From an uncultured Oleiphilus sp. (GTDB lineage Bacteria; Pseudomonadota; Gammaproteobacteria; Pseudomonadales; Oleiphilaceae), in contig CAJWBJ010000020.1 of NCBI GenBank assembly GCA_913020495.1, positions 1 to 46,846 on the forward strand: a stretch of 46,846 nucleotides of DNA. The letters run 5' to 3'. Position 1 is the stretch's first letter, and the number at the start of each line of letters is the position of its first letter. The notes under the pieces were generated by a model that saw nothing but the letters and a program-made list of their open reading frames with translations, had not been told where the DNA came from and did no database searches. A program made the translations under genes and the position numbers. Below are positions 7,183-15,645 of this stretch, one piece after another.

Positions 7183-7989
7183 CGTGTGTAATTCCCGAGA
7201 CGACCGTGTGTGATCCCCGAAAAAGCGTGTGTAATAGCCGAGGCCACCGTGTGTAATAGCCGAGACTATCTACAGTTTATCCACAGTAGCTACCTCAATA
7301 AAAACGGTGCTTTAGCGCCTAACCTAATAAGCATATTTAATAGTCTTGGTCGTAAAAGGTCAATTCAAGCTTTACGAAGGTTGGGCAGTAAGCTTCAAAG
7401 CGTGTGTAATAGCCGAAGTCGGCGTGTGTGATTCCCGAAAAACTTTAAAGCTCATGGGTACAAGCTAAAGCAATGTAACAGAGGGGCTGAAGTAGCGCTA
7501 TCTCTAGTCATTTAAGTCAATAACGTGTGTAATAGCCGAAGTCGGTGTGTGTAATAGCCGAAAAACAATAAAACCAGATGCTAGTAACTAACGAAAATAA
7601 AAACCCTTTGTATTCAGTGGGTTAACTTGTTTGTAGTTAGCATATTTAGCCTTCCCCCTTATTGAGTCAAGCCGGTAACGTGTGTAATCCCCGAGTAGCC
7701 GTGTGTAATAGCCGAATCCCTATATAAGTAAGGATTATTACGCTTTGGTTGCGCAGAGCTATTAAATCAACGCCTTAGCAAGTAATAACAAAGCTAATCG
7801 CCATGAAAACCATTAAGTAGGGCTTATAACGTGTGTAATCCCCGAGTAGCCGTGTGTAATAGCCGAAGGCTGAAGGAGATAATACTTATTATCTTTAAAT
7901 GATTTTAAATGTCGCGTGTGTAATTCCCGATATTACTTGCTTTTTGTGTGTAATTCCCGATAATGTGACTTCGCGTGTGTAATTCCCGA
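7183..7989 (+). repeat. oriV: replication iterons: 15 copies of a 16-bp repeat (oriV)
   Basis: Consensus CGTGTGTRATNSCCGA. Copies start at 7183, 7205, 7226, 7248, 7401, 7423, 7524, 7546, 7679, 7700, 7830, 7851, 7915, 7945 and 7974, all in the same direction. Members within a group are spaced 21-22 bp (two helical turns), forming one group of four and four pairs. The last three, next to repA, are spaced 29-30 bp. The pairs at 7679 and 7830 are identical over about 40 bp. RepA should bind these to start replication and to control copy number by handcuffing; the repA-proximal group probably also autoregulates repA. An apparent frame across 7210-7431 is made of iterons and is not a gene. Confidence 0.92.
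7277..7285 (+). promoter_or_regulatory. DnaA box 2
   Basis: A second perfect TTATCCACA, 14 bp after the fourth iteron, in the same orientation as box 1. Confidence 0.8.
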
Positions 7990-8081
7990 GTGAAATGATT
8001 TCAAAGGGTTACGGATCGATACTCAAAGTCAGGGAGACTTTTGATGTTTACGCGAATTAGGCTCACTAAAGGGATTTAAGA

Positions 8082-9143
8082 ATGACTGGTTTACCTATGT
8101 CGAAAGATCAATTAAAGAAATTAAAGCATCCTCAAAAGGATCTATTCGTCATTGACGCACTCGATGTCATAATAAAAGACGATATGCCCTCGATGGAATA
8201 TCCATTTTATTCACTCTCTAAAAAACCTGATCGCGAAGTTAGACGCTATGAGCATAAAAACAAATGGATAGAGTTCCGTCCAAGTGTGAAAGGTCTTCCG
8301 ACCATCTACGATAAAGATTTAATCATCTATGCCATTAGCAATATCATTGCCGCCATTGATGAAGGGGAAGAACCACCAAAAGAGGTTGAAATAGATCCGT
8401 ATGCCTTTTTTATTTTCACCCAACGAGGCACAGGTGGAAGAGATTACGATGCTTTAAGGGATAGCCTAGACCGGCTCGATGGCACTAGATTTAGAACAAA
8501 TATATCTATGGATGGAGCGATGATAGATCAATGGCAAGGGCTAATTGATAAAGCATCACTCAAAACCAATGAGAAAACCGGAAAGCCTGAAAAATTAAGA
8601 ATAACACTCTCTGACATGGTGATGAGCACCATCAAACAACGCGATGTATTAACTTTAAATAGAGATTATTTCCGTCTAAAAAAACCTATTGAAAGGCGTA
8701 TTTATGAGTTAGCCCGTAAACATGCAGGGAAGCAAAGCTCATGGGAAATTTTTGTAACAACCCTTCACCACAAATCAGGCTCACGCTCTGTACTTCGTGA
8801 GTTTAGAAGAGCGGTTAAGTTTTTATCAGAACATGATCACTTACCCGATTATCATGTGTTTTTTGAAAAAGAGACAGACAAAGTATTTTTCTATCCGCGT
8901 GAAAGATTCCAAGAAGTTTATAGCGCAAAAACAGACAAGCAAGAAGAAAGCAGCTTATCACTCCCGCCTCTTGCGTCATGGGCTATAGAGAAAGGTAAGC
9001 AGGCAGCACCCAATATAGATATCTATGGATTAGAAGCTGATTGGAGAGCCATGTGGGAAAGTACAGGGCAACAACCCTTAGACAATCATAACGCTGCTTT
9101 TATTGGCTACTGCAAGACAATATTTAGCAAAAACAACTCCTGA
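8082..9143 (+). CDS. repA: replication initiator protein A (RPA family)
   Basis: A 353-aa initiator of the RPA family (Pfam RPA, the type in IncW and many environmental plasmids). Recognisable features are the N-terminal segment KDLFVIDALDVIIKDDMPSME, the block DPYAFFIFTQRGTGGRDYDALRDSL (two parts near residues 106-130) and the central DVLTLNRDYFRLKKPIERRIYELARKH region, which forms the winged-helix DNA-binding core. It would bind the iterons just upstream and open the origin with DnaA. The ATG at 8082 follows a weak AAGGGA; an in-frame ATG at 8097 is possible. Its promoter must overlap the last three iterons, which implies autoregulation. Confidence 0.9.
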   Translation: MTGLPMSKDQLKKLKHPQKDLFVIDALDVIIKDDMPSMEYPFYSLSKKPDREVRRYEHKNKWIEFRPSVKGLPTIYDKDLIIYAISNIIAAIDEGEEPPKEVEIDPYAFFIFTQRGTGGRDYDALRDSLDRLDGTRFRTNISMDGAMIDQWQGLIDKASLKTNEKTGKPEKLRITLSDMVMSTIKQRDVLTLNRDYFRLKKPIERRIYELARKHAGKQSSWEIFVTTLHHKSGSRSVLREFRRAVKFLSEHDHLPDYHVFFEKETDKVFFYPRERFQEVYSAKTDKQEESSLSLPPLASWAIEKGKQAAPNIDIYGLEADWRAMWESTGQQPLDNHNAAFIGYCKTIFSKNNS

Positions 9144-9220
9144 AAATTATCCATCACATTAATAACATACAAGCAGCCATTCAAGGCAAGCGAACTATGT
9201 AGTTAATATGTGGGTAAGTT
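9144..9220. repeat. diverged inverted copy of the 75-bp hairpin element
   Basis: In reverse orientation this 77-base stretch aligns with the unit at 5006-5080: ATTATCCATCACATT...GGCAAGCGA...TTAATATGTGGGTAA. The internal pairing is kept even where the bases differ. In the middle stem, two G-C pairs of the 5006 copy become A-T pairs here, with the partner base changed as well. It follows the repA stop directly, so par, origin and repA are framed by these elements. Confidence 0.7.
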
Positions 9221-9256
9221 AAAGAAAAACTAATATACAAAAGCACGTTGAACAAG

Positions 9257-9285
9257 TTGCATTAATTTGTTTAACAAAATATCAT
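9257..9285 (+). promoter_or_regulatory. candidate promoter of the virB operon
   Basis: TTGCAT (9257-9262), a 17-base spacer and TATCAT (9280-9285) form a plausible sigma-70 promoter about 80 bases before virB1. No competing promoter is obvious between repA and virB1. The overlapping TTGTTTAACAAA is near-palindromic and could be an operator. Confidence 0.4.
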
Positions 9286-9317
9286 ATAGTGACCGTTTAA
9301 ATTAAAGGATTAATTAA

Positions 9318-9362
9318 ATGACAACTAGGCGTAGTTTCTTCACTCGTCAAAGGGCAGCATAG
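9318..9362 (+). CDS. 14-codon leader ORF ahead of virB1
   Basis: ATG ACA ACT AGG ... encodes MTTRRSFFTRQRAA and stops one base before the virB1 ATG. AAAGGA lies 9 bases upstream of its ATG. It has more Arg codons (four) than expected in such a short peptide. It could be a translational coupling leader, or chance; no homology is claimed. Confidence 0.3.
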   Translation: MTTRRSFFTRQRAA

Positions 9363-9363
9363 G

Positions 9364-10017
9364 ATGGACTTCCCCCAGTTAATGGCCGACTGTGCCGCTA
9401 ATGTGTCTGTTCTAACGATGTCGGCTGTTGTAGAGCAAGAGTCGCGGTTTAACCCGTATGCTATTGGCATTAACGGTGATTACATTCTTGATCGTCAACC
9501 CACATCAAAAGCTGAAGCAATAGAAGTTATTGGATGGCTTGAGAAAGAAGGGCAGAACAATCTAGATCTTGGAATTGCTCAAATCAGCACCGAAAATAGA
9601 AAGAAATTTAAACTTTCTGTTAGTGATAGCTTAGACCCTTGCTTGAATATTAAAGTAGGAGCGGAAATATTAACGGACAATTACCATCGAGCTTTAAACA
9701 GCGGGCTAAATCAACAGGATGCTTTGCAGGCTGCAATATCAGAATACAACACCGGCTCAAGAACGGCGGGGTATTCTAATGGTTACGTTCAAAAAGTATT
9801 AGATAACGCACAGCAAAGCACAGTAGTCGTGCCAGATCTAATTGCTAATTCTCTTCCGACAAATACACAAAGTATCATCCAACCTGTAGTATCTTCCCCT
9901 GAAAAAGATATGCCAGAAGAAAATGTATATTCTTCAAGCCATTACGAGAAAGAAAATATCTACTTTCATAATTTAAACACCTATAAAGAAGAAGATATCT
10001 TTATTTATAGTAAGTGA
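9364..10017 (+). CDS. virB1: VirB1-like lytic transglycosylase
   Basis: A 217-aa murein hydrolase that opens peptidoglycan for assembly of the secretion channel. The SLT fold is visible: catalytic Glu in AVVEQESRFNPYAIG near residue 25, the substrate-binding block LDLGIAQIST near 70-79, and the later ALQAAISEYNTGSRTAGYSNGYV. The last 80 residues are a polar tail. No signal peptide is evident from this start, which is also true of several plasmid VirB1 proteins. It is the first gene of the mating-pair operon. Confidence 0.87.
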   Translation: MDFPQLMADCAANVSVLTMSAVVEQESRFNPYAIGINGDYILDRQPTSKAEAIEVIGWLEKEGQNNLDLGIAQISTENRKKFKLSVSDSLDPCLNIKVGAEILTDNYHRALNSGLNQQDALQAAISEYNTGSRTAGYSNGYVQKVLDNAQQSTVVVPDLIANSLPTNTQSIIQPVVSSPEKDMPEENVYSSSHYEKENIYFHNLNTYKEEDIFIYSK

Positions 10018-10112
10018 ATAGTTGTATGGGCTTCCTATTCAGGAGGATGAGGAACATTAAACTAAAAGAAAATTCGGGAATGAATTTAACTTTTTGAACA
10101 AAGCACTCCATA

Positions 10113-10487
10113 ATGACAATACAAGATATAATAAATCGTGGTAACATTATCAAGAACATTGAGGGGATTGATCGAGTAACAGAAATCGCATTTGTTGACT
10201 TTGCAAATAATGAAGCTGTAGAGAAGTTAGTCATCATACAAACAAAGGAGGGTAAATTTATATTAGTAGCAAAGCTCACATGGAAAGATGCTCTCTGCGT
10301 TATTGAAACGGCAAGAGGGGATATTAAGGAATGGGCTGATAGCCAGCGACTAGCAAAGCATATGGTAGAAAAGTTTCCACCCATTCCACAAATCGAAGTC
10401 ATTATGAATAATGATTTTAATAAAAGCTTATTTGGAAACCTAACCAATATTAAGTCAGTGCATTTTGATACCGACTTAAATCACTAA
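10113..10487 (+). CDS. unknown protein between virB1 and virB2
   Basis: A 124-aa soluble protein with no signal peptide or membrane segment. I do not recognise the family. The pattern is an N-terminal mixed alpha/beta part (RVTEIAFVDFANNEAVEKLV), then TWKDALCVIETARGDIKEWADSQRL and a C-terminal PPIPQIEVIMN segment. In IncN and IncW plasmids this position holds a small regulator (KorA), but I see no helix-turn-helix here. The start codon has only a weak ribosome binding site, and the gene precedes virB2 by 18 bases. It is probably a T4SS-associated regulator or accessory protein. Confidence 0.6.
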   Translation: MTIQDIINRGNIIKNIEGIDRVTEIAFVDFANNEAVEKLVIIQTKEGKFILVAKLTWKDALCVIETARGDIKEWADSQRLAKHMVEKFPPIPQIEVIMNNDFNKSLFGNLTNIKSVHFDTDLNH

Positions 10488-10505
10488 ATACAACAGGAGT
10501 ATATT

Positions 10506-10805
10506 TTGAAATCTTCACATGGACAGAAACAAAGTAAATTATGGACAATATTTTTATTGGCGGCTGCTTTTCTGATTCCCGAAGTCGCGTTTGCAGCGCC
10601 TTGGGATGACACGGCTGACAAAGTTTTAGAGATTTTTACTGGTGGACTTACTAGAACCTTAGCAATTATCGCAATCATCATTTCTGGTGTTTTAGCGATG
10701 TTCGGGAAAATGCAATGGTCATGGGTTGTTAATATTGTTATCGGTATTGTATTAATCTTTGGTGGTGCAGCTATTGTTGATTACATCATTGCAGCAGCTT
10801 CGTAA
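10506..10805 (+). CDS. virB2: VirB2 pilin
   Basis: A 99-aa prepilin starting at TTG with AGGAG six bases upstream. A long signal peptide ends at AFA|APWDD near residue 31. Two hydrophobic helices follow: LAIIAIIISGVLAMFG and VVNIVIGIVLIFGGAAIVDYII. This is the TrbC/VirB2 pattern. It polymerises into the conjugative pilus. It lies 2 bases before virB3. Confidence 0.88.
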   Translation: MKSSHGQKQSKLWTIFLLAAAFLIPEVAFAAPWDDTADKVLEIFTGGLTRTLAIIAIIISGVLAMFGKMQWSWVVNIVIGIVLIFGGAAIVDYIIAAAS

Positions 10806-10807
10806 TA

Positions 10808-11131
10808 ATGAGCGATGAGAGCGAACTTATACAAGTAGACTCTTTGTTTGTGGGGCTTACACGCCCCGCAACACTTTACGGAATCCCTTACTTTGCTGCT
10901 GTTATTGAGTTTATGACTGTAGTGATTGTGTTTTTAGCTGTAGGTAATCCTCTAGTGCTACTTATTGTAGCCCCCGTACATGGCCTTCTTTATTTAGTCA
11001 GCGCCACAGATCATAATTTTTTTCATTCACTTTCTTTGTGGTTCAAAACGCATGCACTGTGCCGCCACATAGGATATTGGGGCATGACTTCATTTTCACC
11101 AATAGGTACAAATACTCAAAAAGACAAGTAA
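10808..11131 (+). CDS. virB3: VirB3 inner-membrane protein
   Basis: A 107-aa protein with the VirB3 signature near the N-terminus (VDSLFVGLTRPATLYGIPY) and a hydrophobic hairpin (AAVIEFMTVVIVFLAVGNPLVLLIVAPVHG region). VirB3 is an inner-membrane part of the channel that works with the VirB4 ATPase, encoded next. Confidence 0.88.
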   Translation: MSDESELIQVDSLFVGLTRPATLYGIPYFAAVIEFMTVVIVFLAVGNPLVLLIVAPVHGLLYLVSATDHNFFHSLSLWFKTHALCRHIGYWGMTSFSPIGTNTQKDK

Positions 11132-11168
11132 CGCTCTAACAAGGACAGTTAAAACAAGGATTGCTAGG

Positions 11169-13583
11169 ATGCAAAAAACTATAAAGAATGAAGAGTCACT
11201 ATCGACATTCGTTCCATACTCAAGCCACGTAACAGAAAACATAATTAAAACCCAGCAAGGGGAAGATTATGTATTAACAATTAGGCTGCAAGGCGCGCCA
11301 CACGAAAGCGCTGATATCAGCGATTTAAACGCTTGGCACAACCAACTAAATAACTTTCTAAGAAACATTGCTTCAACTCATCTTTCAATTTGGACGCATG
11401 TTGTTCGGCGAAAATATGACCGTTACCCCAAAGGTGACTTTAAAAATGATTTTGCTCGGCAACTCAATAATAAATATAAAGAACATATTTTAGCCAATAA
11501 CTTATTTATAAATGAGCTTTACCTAACACTTGTTTATCGTCCAGCAGCTAACAAGGTTGAGTCTTTAACATCAAAAATTTCATCAGCTCTTGGTTTTGAG
11601 TCAGATAAACATTTAGTTGAGAAGCAGCAAGAAGCAATTGACTTCTTAGATGAATGCGCTAACACAGCACTTTCTTCACTAGCCCGTTACGAGCCGAAAA
11701 AGCTTGGTTTTTATAAGTTCAAGAACCAGACGTTTTCGGAGTCTTTACAGTTTTATGCATTTTTAATTGATGGAGAATGGCGGAGGTTTCCACTTCCACG
11801 AAGGAATATAAAGGAAATACTAACCACTACTCGACCTTTCGCATTAAAAACAGGCGCACTGTCATTCAAGACGCCAACAGCTACGCATCATGGAGCTGTA
11901 ATAGCAATTGAAGAATACCCAAATGCAACGCATAGCGGTTTTTTTGATGACCTTCTTTCACTCCCAAATTCATTTGTTTTAGCTCAATCTTTTGCCTTTC
12001 TAAGCAAACCAGCTGCTAAAGGCAGGATGACAAGGCAAAAAGATCGCTTAATAAAGGCTGGTGATGTTGCAATCTCTCAAGCAGAAGAGATTGAACAAGG
12101 GCTTGATGATTTAGTATCTAACTTATTTGTAATGGGAACACACCATCTAAGCTTAGTTATTAGAGGTGACACGGTTAAATCATTAACTTCCGCCATATCA
12201 GCATCAACAGCGATACTGTCCGATGCTGGCATTAAATGGGCTAGAGAAGATACCGGAGCACTTTCAGCGCTATTTGCACAGCTACCCGCTAATTTCAACC
12301 TAAGACCTAGACCGTCAGATATTAATAGTCTTAACTTTTCTGCCTTTAGTCCTTTTCATAATTTCCCTATCGGTAGGCTTACCGGCAATCAATGGGGCGA
12401 TGCCGTGATGATGTTTAAAACATCAGCTCAAAGCCCTTACTTTTTTAATTTTCATCAAACTGAAGTTATAGAAAATAAAATTGATAAGAACCATCGCGAT
12501 TTAGCGAATACTATGATTATAGGATCTTCCGGTGCGGGTAAAACTGTGCTTGAAATGATGCTTCTTTCTCAAGCGACTAAGTTTGATGATCCTGAAAATC
12601 CCGCCACCTTTATTCTATTCGATAAAGACTACGGTTGCTCTATAGGTGTTAGAGCATTAGGTGGCAATTATTACCCAATAAAAAACAAAACCCCTACAGG
12701 GTTTGCCCCAATGAAAATGGAAGCTACAACGGCTAATATTTCATTCTTAGATAGCTTTCTAAAAAAGCTTGTTTATCACCCAGCACAACCTCTTACACCT
12801 CAACAAGAAAAAGAGATCATAGAAGCTGTTGAAATGGTTGTAGATATGCCAAAAGAAAAAAGGTCACTAGCTGCAATTCTGCAATATCTCGATCAAACAG
12901 ATCCAAATGGGATAGCTACAAGGCTGGCTAAGTGGTGTAAAGGCGGGGCTAACGGCTGGTTATTTGATAACGACGAGGAAACATTTACATTAGATGGTTC
13001 AAACATATTTGCATTTGATGTAACTGACTTTATAGATAATGACGAAATAAATACGCCTGTTTCTATGTACTTATTTCACAAAATAGAAGATCTAATTGAT
13101 GGAAGAAGATTAGTTATTTTTCTCGATGAGTTTTGGAAATTATTAAATGATCCTTACTTCGAAGATCTAGTAGAAAACAAACTAAAAACGATTCGTAAAC
13201 AAAACGGGTTTGTTGTGCCGATCACTCAATCCCCACAAGATGCTTTGAAATCTAAAATTAGCCATTCACTTATCGAGCAAACAGCAACGATGATCTTTTT
13301 ACCAAATATGAAAGCATCACGTTCTGATTATGTTGACGGATTCAAATTAACTAATCGAGAGTTTGAGTTAATTAAATCATTTGATGAGAAATCAAGAAAG
13401 TTCTTAATAAAACAAGGTCAAAATTCGGTTGTTGCCGAACTAAACCTAAAAGGGTTTGATGACGAATTGGCCGTTTTATCTGGTAATACAGCCACTTCAG
13501 AACTGGCCGAAAAACTCGTTGCCAAACTGGGTAATGACCCTAGTGTTTGGCTTCCTGAATTTCATAGACAACGAAAAGGATAA
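11169..13583 (+). CDS. virB4: VirB4 ATPase
   Basis: An 804-aa motor ATPase of the secretion system, needed for pilus assembly and substrate transport. Walker A IIGSSGAGKT lies near residues 449-458, and Walker B LVIFLDEFWKLL near 645-656. The N-terminal half has the CagE/TrbE/VirB4 fold, and the length is typical. The RBS AAGGATTGCTAGG precedes the ATG. It is complete, with no frameshift. Confidence 0.95.
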   Translation: MQKTIKNEESLSTFVPYSSHVTENIIKTQQGEDYVLTIRLQGAPHESADISDLNAWHNQLNNFLRNIASTHLSIWTHVVRRKYDRYPKGDFKNDFARQLNNKYKEHILANNLFINELYLTLVYRPAANKVESLTSKISSALGFESDKHLVEKQQEAIDFLDECANTALSSLARYEPKKLGFYKFKNQTFSESLQFYAFLIDGEWRRFPLPRRNIKEILTTTRPFALKTGALSFKTPTATHHGAVIAIEEYPNATHSGFFDDLLSLPNSFVLAQSFAFLSKPAAKGRMTRQKDRLIKAGDVAISQAEEIEQGLDDLVSNLFVMGTHHLSLVIRGDTVKSLTSAISASTAILSDAGIKWAREDTGALSALFAQLPANFNLRPRPSDINSLNFSAFSPFHNFPIGRLTGNQWGDAVMMFKTSAQSPYFFNFHQTEVIENKIDKNHRDLANTMIIGSSGAGKTVLEMMLLSQATKFDDPENPATFILFDKDYGCSIGVRALGGNYYPIKNKTPTGFAPMKMEATTANISFLDSFLKKLVYHPAQPLTPQQEKEIIEAVEMVVDMPKEKRSLAAILQYLDQTDPNGIATRLAKWCKGGANGWLFDNDEETFTLDGSNIFAFDVTDFIDNDEINTPVSMYLFHKIEDLIDGRRLVIFLDEFWKLLNDPYFEDLVENKLKTIRKQNGFVVPITQSPQDALKSKISHSLIEQTATMIFLPNMKASRSDYVDGFKLTNREFELIKSFDEKSRKFLIKQGQNSVVAELNLKGFDDELAVLSGNTATSELAEKLVAKLGNDPSVWLPEFHRQRKG

Positions 13584-13589
13584 TAAATT

Positions 13590-14309
13590 ATGAAGCTAAA
13601 AAAACTTGTCCAAACCTTACTGATTTCAACAGCTCTTTTAATGCCTGTACCGTCATTTTCAAGCGGTATTCCTGTAGTTGATGTAGCTTCTATTGCTGAG
13701 GCAATAAAGACAATCATAGAGCTACAGAAGCACTACTCGGAACTGAAAGAGCAAACAGGATTATCAATCGATCAGTTACAGGCGCTAACTGGTGCAAGGG
13801 GATTAGCTAACCTGGTTAATGACCCAACAAGTCGCTATTACATTCCAGCCGAATATCAAGAAGTGCTACAGCTTACAGCGGGTATTGCCGGTGGTGACTA
13901 TGATGACTTACAAAATCGAGTAGATGCCTTACTAAATGCTGCGAAAATTATTGATGTAGGTGATACCGCTTTCGGTGCTGCTTCAATTGAAGGGCAAGCG
14001 TTTGTAGCTGATCAAAATCAAATTGCCATCAATAGCGCCCTCGCTGAAGAATCATATAACGAAGCAAGCAGGAGAACAGCTAACCTACAAGTTTTACTTG
14101 ATCGTGTTAATACCGCAGACGATGCAAAAGAAATTGCAGATCTACAAGCTCGCATATCAGCAGAGCAACTAATGCTGACAAACGAGCAAAATAAACTTAT
14201 CGCACTTAGCGAAACTCAAGAAGCGTACTGGGAAAGACGGGAACAACAAATAAAAGAAGGAAGAATCAAAGCACTAGGTAATGGCGAAATAACGGAAATT
14301 GTGTGGTAA
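13590..14309 (+). CDS. virB5: VirB5-like pilus-tip protein
   Basis: A 239-aa secreted protein with a signal peptide ending near PSFSS, followed by the helical VirB5/TrbJ pattern (ASIAEAIKTIIELQKHYSEL and a long central helical region). VirB5 sits at the pilus tip and helps contact the recipient. Its C-terminal tail KALGNGEITEIVW recurs in the next lipoprotein gene, at both protein and DNA level. Spaced 6 bases after virB4. Confidence 0.82.
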   Translation: MKLKKLVQTLLISTALLMPVPSFSSGIPVVDVASIAEAIKTIIELQKHYSELKEQTGLSIDQLQALTGARGLANLVNDPTSRYYIPAEYQEVLQLTAGIAGGDYDDLQNRVDALLNAAKIIDVGDTAFGAASIEGQAFVADQNQIAINSALAEESYNEASRRTANLQVLLDRVNTADDAKEIADLQARISAEQLMLTNEQNKLIALSETQEAYWERREQQIKEGRIKALGNGEITEIVW

Positions 14310-14322
14310 TAAAAGGTTTTAC

Positions 14323-14547
14323 ATGAATATTAAAATAATACTAGTTATACCTTTTTTATTTTTAACAGCCTGTTTCGATGAGGGTGAAACTATTTCCCCT
14401 GAATCAATGGAAGATTGTATTGAAATAAAAAACCCTAATAATCGAGATATTTGCAGAATGGAAATGCAAGAAAAGCTCAAAAAACAAACAAAAAATCGTC
14501 AGCTAGATAATTTAGGTGATGGCGAAATAAACACCATTGATTGGTAA
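14323..14547 (+). CDS. small lipoprotein, probable entry-exclusion (Eex) protein
   Basis: A 74-aa lipoprotein: signal peptide with lipobox FLTAC, predicted lipidated Cys near residue 18, then a charged domain with two more cysteines (EDCIEIKNPNNRDICRM). I start at ATG 14323, whose product begins MNIKIILVIP; a GTG further upstream would overlap virB5. Position between virB5 and virB6 is that of eex in pKM101, so exclusion of plasmid-bearing donors is the likely role. Its last residues LDNLGDGEINTIDW mirror the virB5 C-terminus. Sequence match to the EexN family is partial, so the role rests mainly on context. Confidence 0.6.
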   Translation: MNIKIILVIPFLFLTACFDEGETISPESMEDCIEIKNPNNRDICRMEMQEKLKKQTKNRQLDNLGDGEINTIDW

Positions 14548-14565
14548 TCTAAAAGGACTTAGATA

Positions 14566-15573
14566 ATGGCTTCACAAATATTTCAGAAGACATTCGTAAA
14601 AATTGATACTTCATTAGCAACATATATCAATGATGTTGCCGAATCTGTTATAACCGAAATAACCCCTGTAGTAACGGTCTTATTATTAATTTATATGACT
14701 CTTTGGGGATGGATGGTTATTACTGGTAAAGCCGGTGAAGTAGTGACCGATGGGTTTAACCGAATAATAAAAATTACCATTATTGTTTCGTTAGCAATAA
14801 ATCTCGGTTACTACAATTCATTTGTAGTTGATCTACTTTCAAACCTTCCAGATAAACTAGCAGAATTAGCATCTATCACAGCAACAGGCGGCACAGGCGC
14901 TTATCTTGATAACGCTCTCGATGGTATCTGGCGGGTTGGGTGGCTGTTTGCAAATAAAGCGATGGCAGAAGGGGCTTGGATAGCCGATATACCTCTAAGT
15001 TTAGCTGCGTTGGCTATTTGGATTTTTGGTGGAGTTCTTGTTGTATTTGCTGCGTTTTTGATGATCTTATCAAAAATGGCTTTATCCGTTCTTTTAGGCG
15101 TTGGCCCAATATTTATTCTTTTAACATTATTTGAGCCAACAAAGCGCTTTTTCGACAGTTGGTTTGGCCAATGCATGAACTTTATCTTAATTGTAATGCT
15201 GGTTGGTGGAATTCTTCGCTTAATCGTTTCAATACTCACTGATTACCTAACGGCCTATCAAGCATCCGTAGCAGGTGTAACCGTTCAAATTGATGGAGCT
15301 TTACCAGCCGTGGTGCTTTCAGGAATAGGCTTGTTAGTTTTAAAACAGGTTATGCCAATCGCTTCTGCTTTAGGTGGTGGTATGGCGTTAAGTTCACTTG
15401 GCGCTGGCCGAGGAGTTGGACAAGCATTTAACAACTGGGACAGCCGAAGAATGCAAAACAAAATGCATAAAAACTTACAGAAACCACCTGAAAAAACAAC
15501 TCAACGACTACAACGCTATGCACAAGCAGTTACTCAACGGCTTAAAAGAAGTAACAGCGTCACAAAAACTTAA
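14566..15573 (+). CDS. virB6: VirB6 polytopic membrane protein
   Basis: A 335-aa TrbL/VirB6-family protein with about six or seven hydrophobic segments, for example VVTVLLLIYMTLWGWMVITG, SLAALAIWIFGGVLVVFAAF and LPAVVLSGIGLLVLKQ. The core ALSVLLGVGPIFILLTLFEP is typical of VirB6. It forms part of the inner-membrane channel through which the DNA strand passes. The last 50 residues are basic and soluble. AAAGGA precedes the ATG. Confidence 0.9.
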   Translation: MASQIFQKTFVKIDTSLATYINDVAESVITEITPVVTVLLLIYMTLWGWMVITGKAGEVVTDGFNRIIKITIIVSLAINLGYYNSFVVDLLSNLPDKLAELASITATGGTGAYLDNALDGIWRVGWLFANKAMAEGAWIADIPLSLAALAIWIFGGVLVVFAAFLMILSKMALSVLLGVGPIFILLTLFEPTKRFFDSWFGQCMNFILIVMLVGGILRLIVSILTDYLTAYQASVAGVTVQIDGALPAVVLSGIGLLVLKQVMPIASALGGGMALSSLGAGRGVGQAFNNWDSRRMQNKMHKNLQKPPEKTTQRLQRYAQAVTQRLKRSNSVTKT

Positions 15574-15603
15574 ACTTCATTAGACAAAATGCATTAAATT
15601 GTT

Positions 15604-15626
15604 ATACAATAATAAACATATTGTAT
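15604..15626. promoter_or_regulatory. inverted repeat ahead of virB7, possible internal promoter/operator
   Basis: ATACAATA (15604-15611) and TATTGTAT (15619-15626) are perfect arms around 7 bases, in the 72-bp gap between virB6 and virB7, the widest gap in this half of the operon. It could be an internal promoter with TACAAT or TATTGT as -10, or a regulator site. Confidence 0.4.
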
Positions 15627-15645
15627 GCACTTAGAGGGAACTATT

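Noticed and set aside
7210-7431. A 73-codon open frame across the iterons
   Set aside because: It consists of iteron repeats and DnaA box 2; the open frame follows from the repeat sequence and has no RBS.
7183-7989. CRISPR array
   Set aside because: The repeats are 16 bp with irregular spacers, variable bases at fixed places, adjacent to repA and DnaA boxes; they are replication iterons.
10001-10447. Minus-strand 148-codon frame opposite the unknown gene at 10113
   Set aside because: The plus-strand gene fits the operon direction and composition; the minus frame has hydrophobic, Cys/Ser-rich shadow content and no context.
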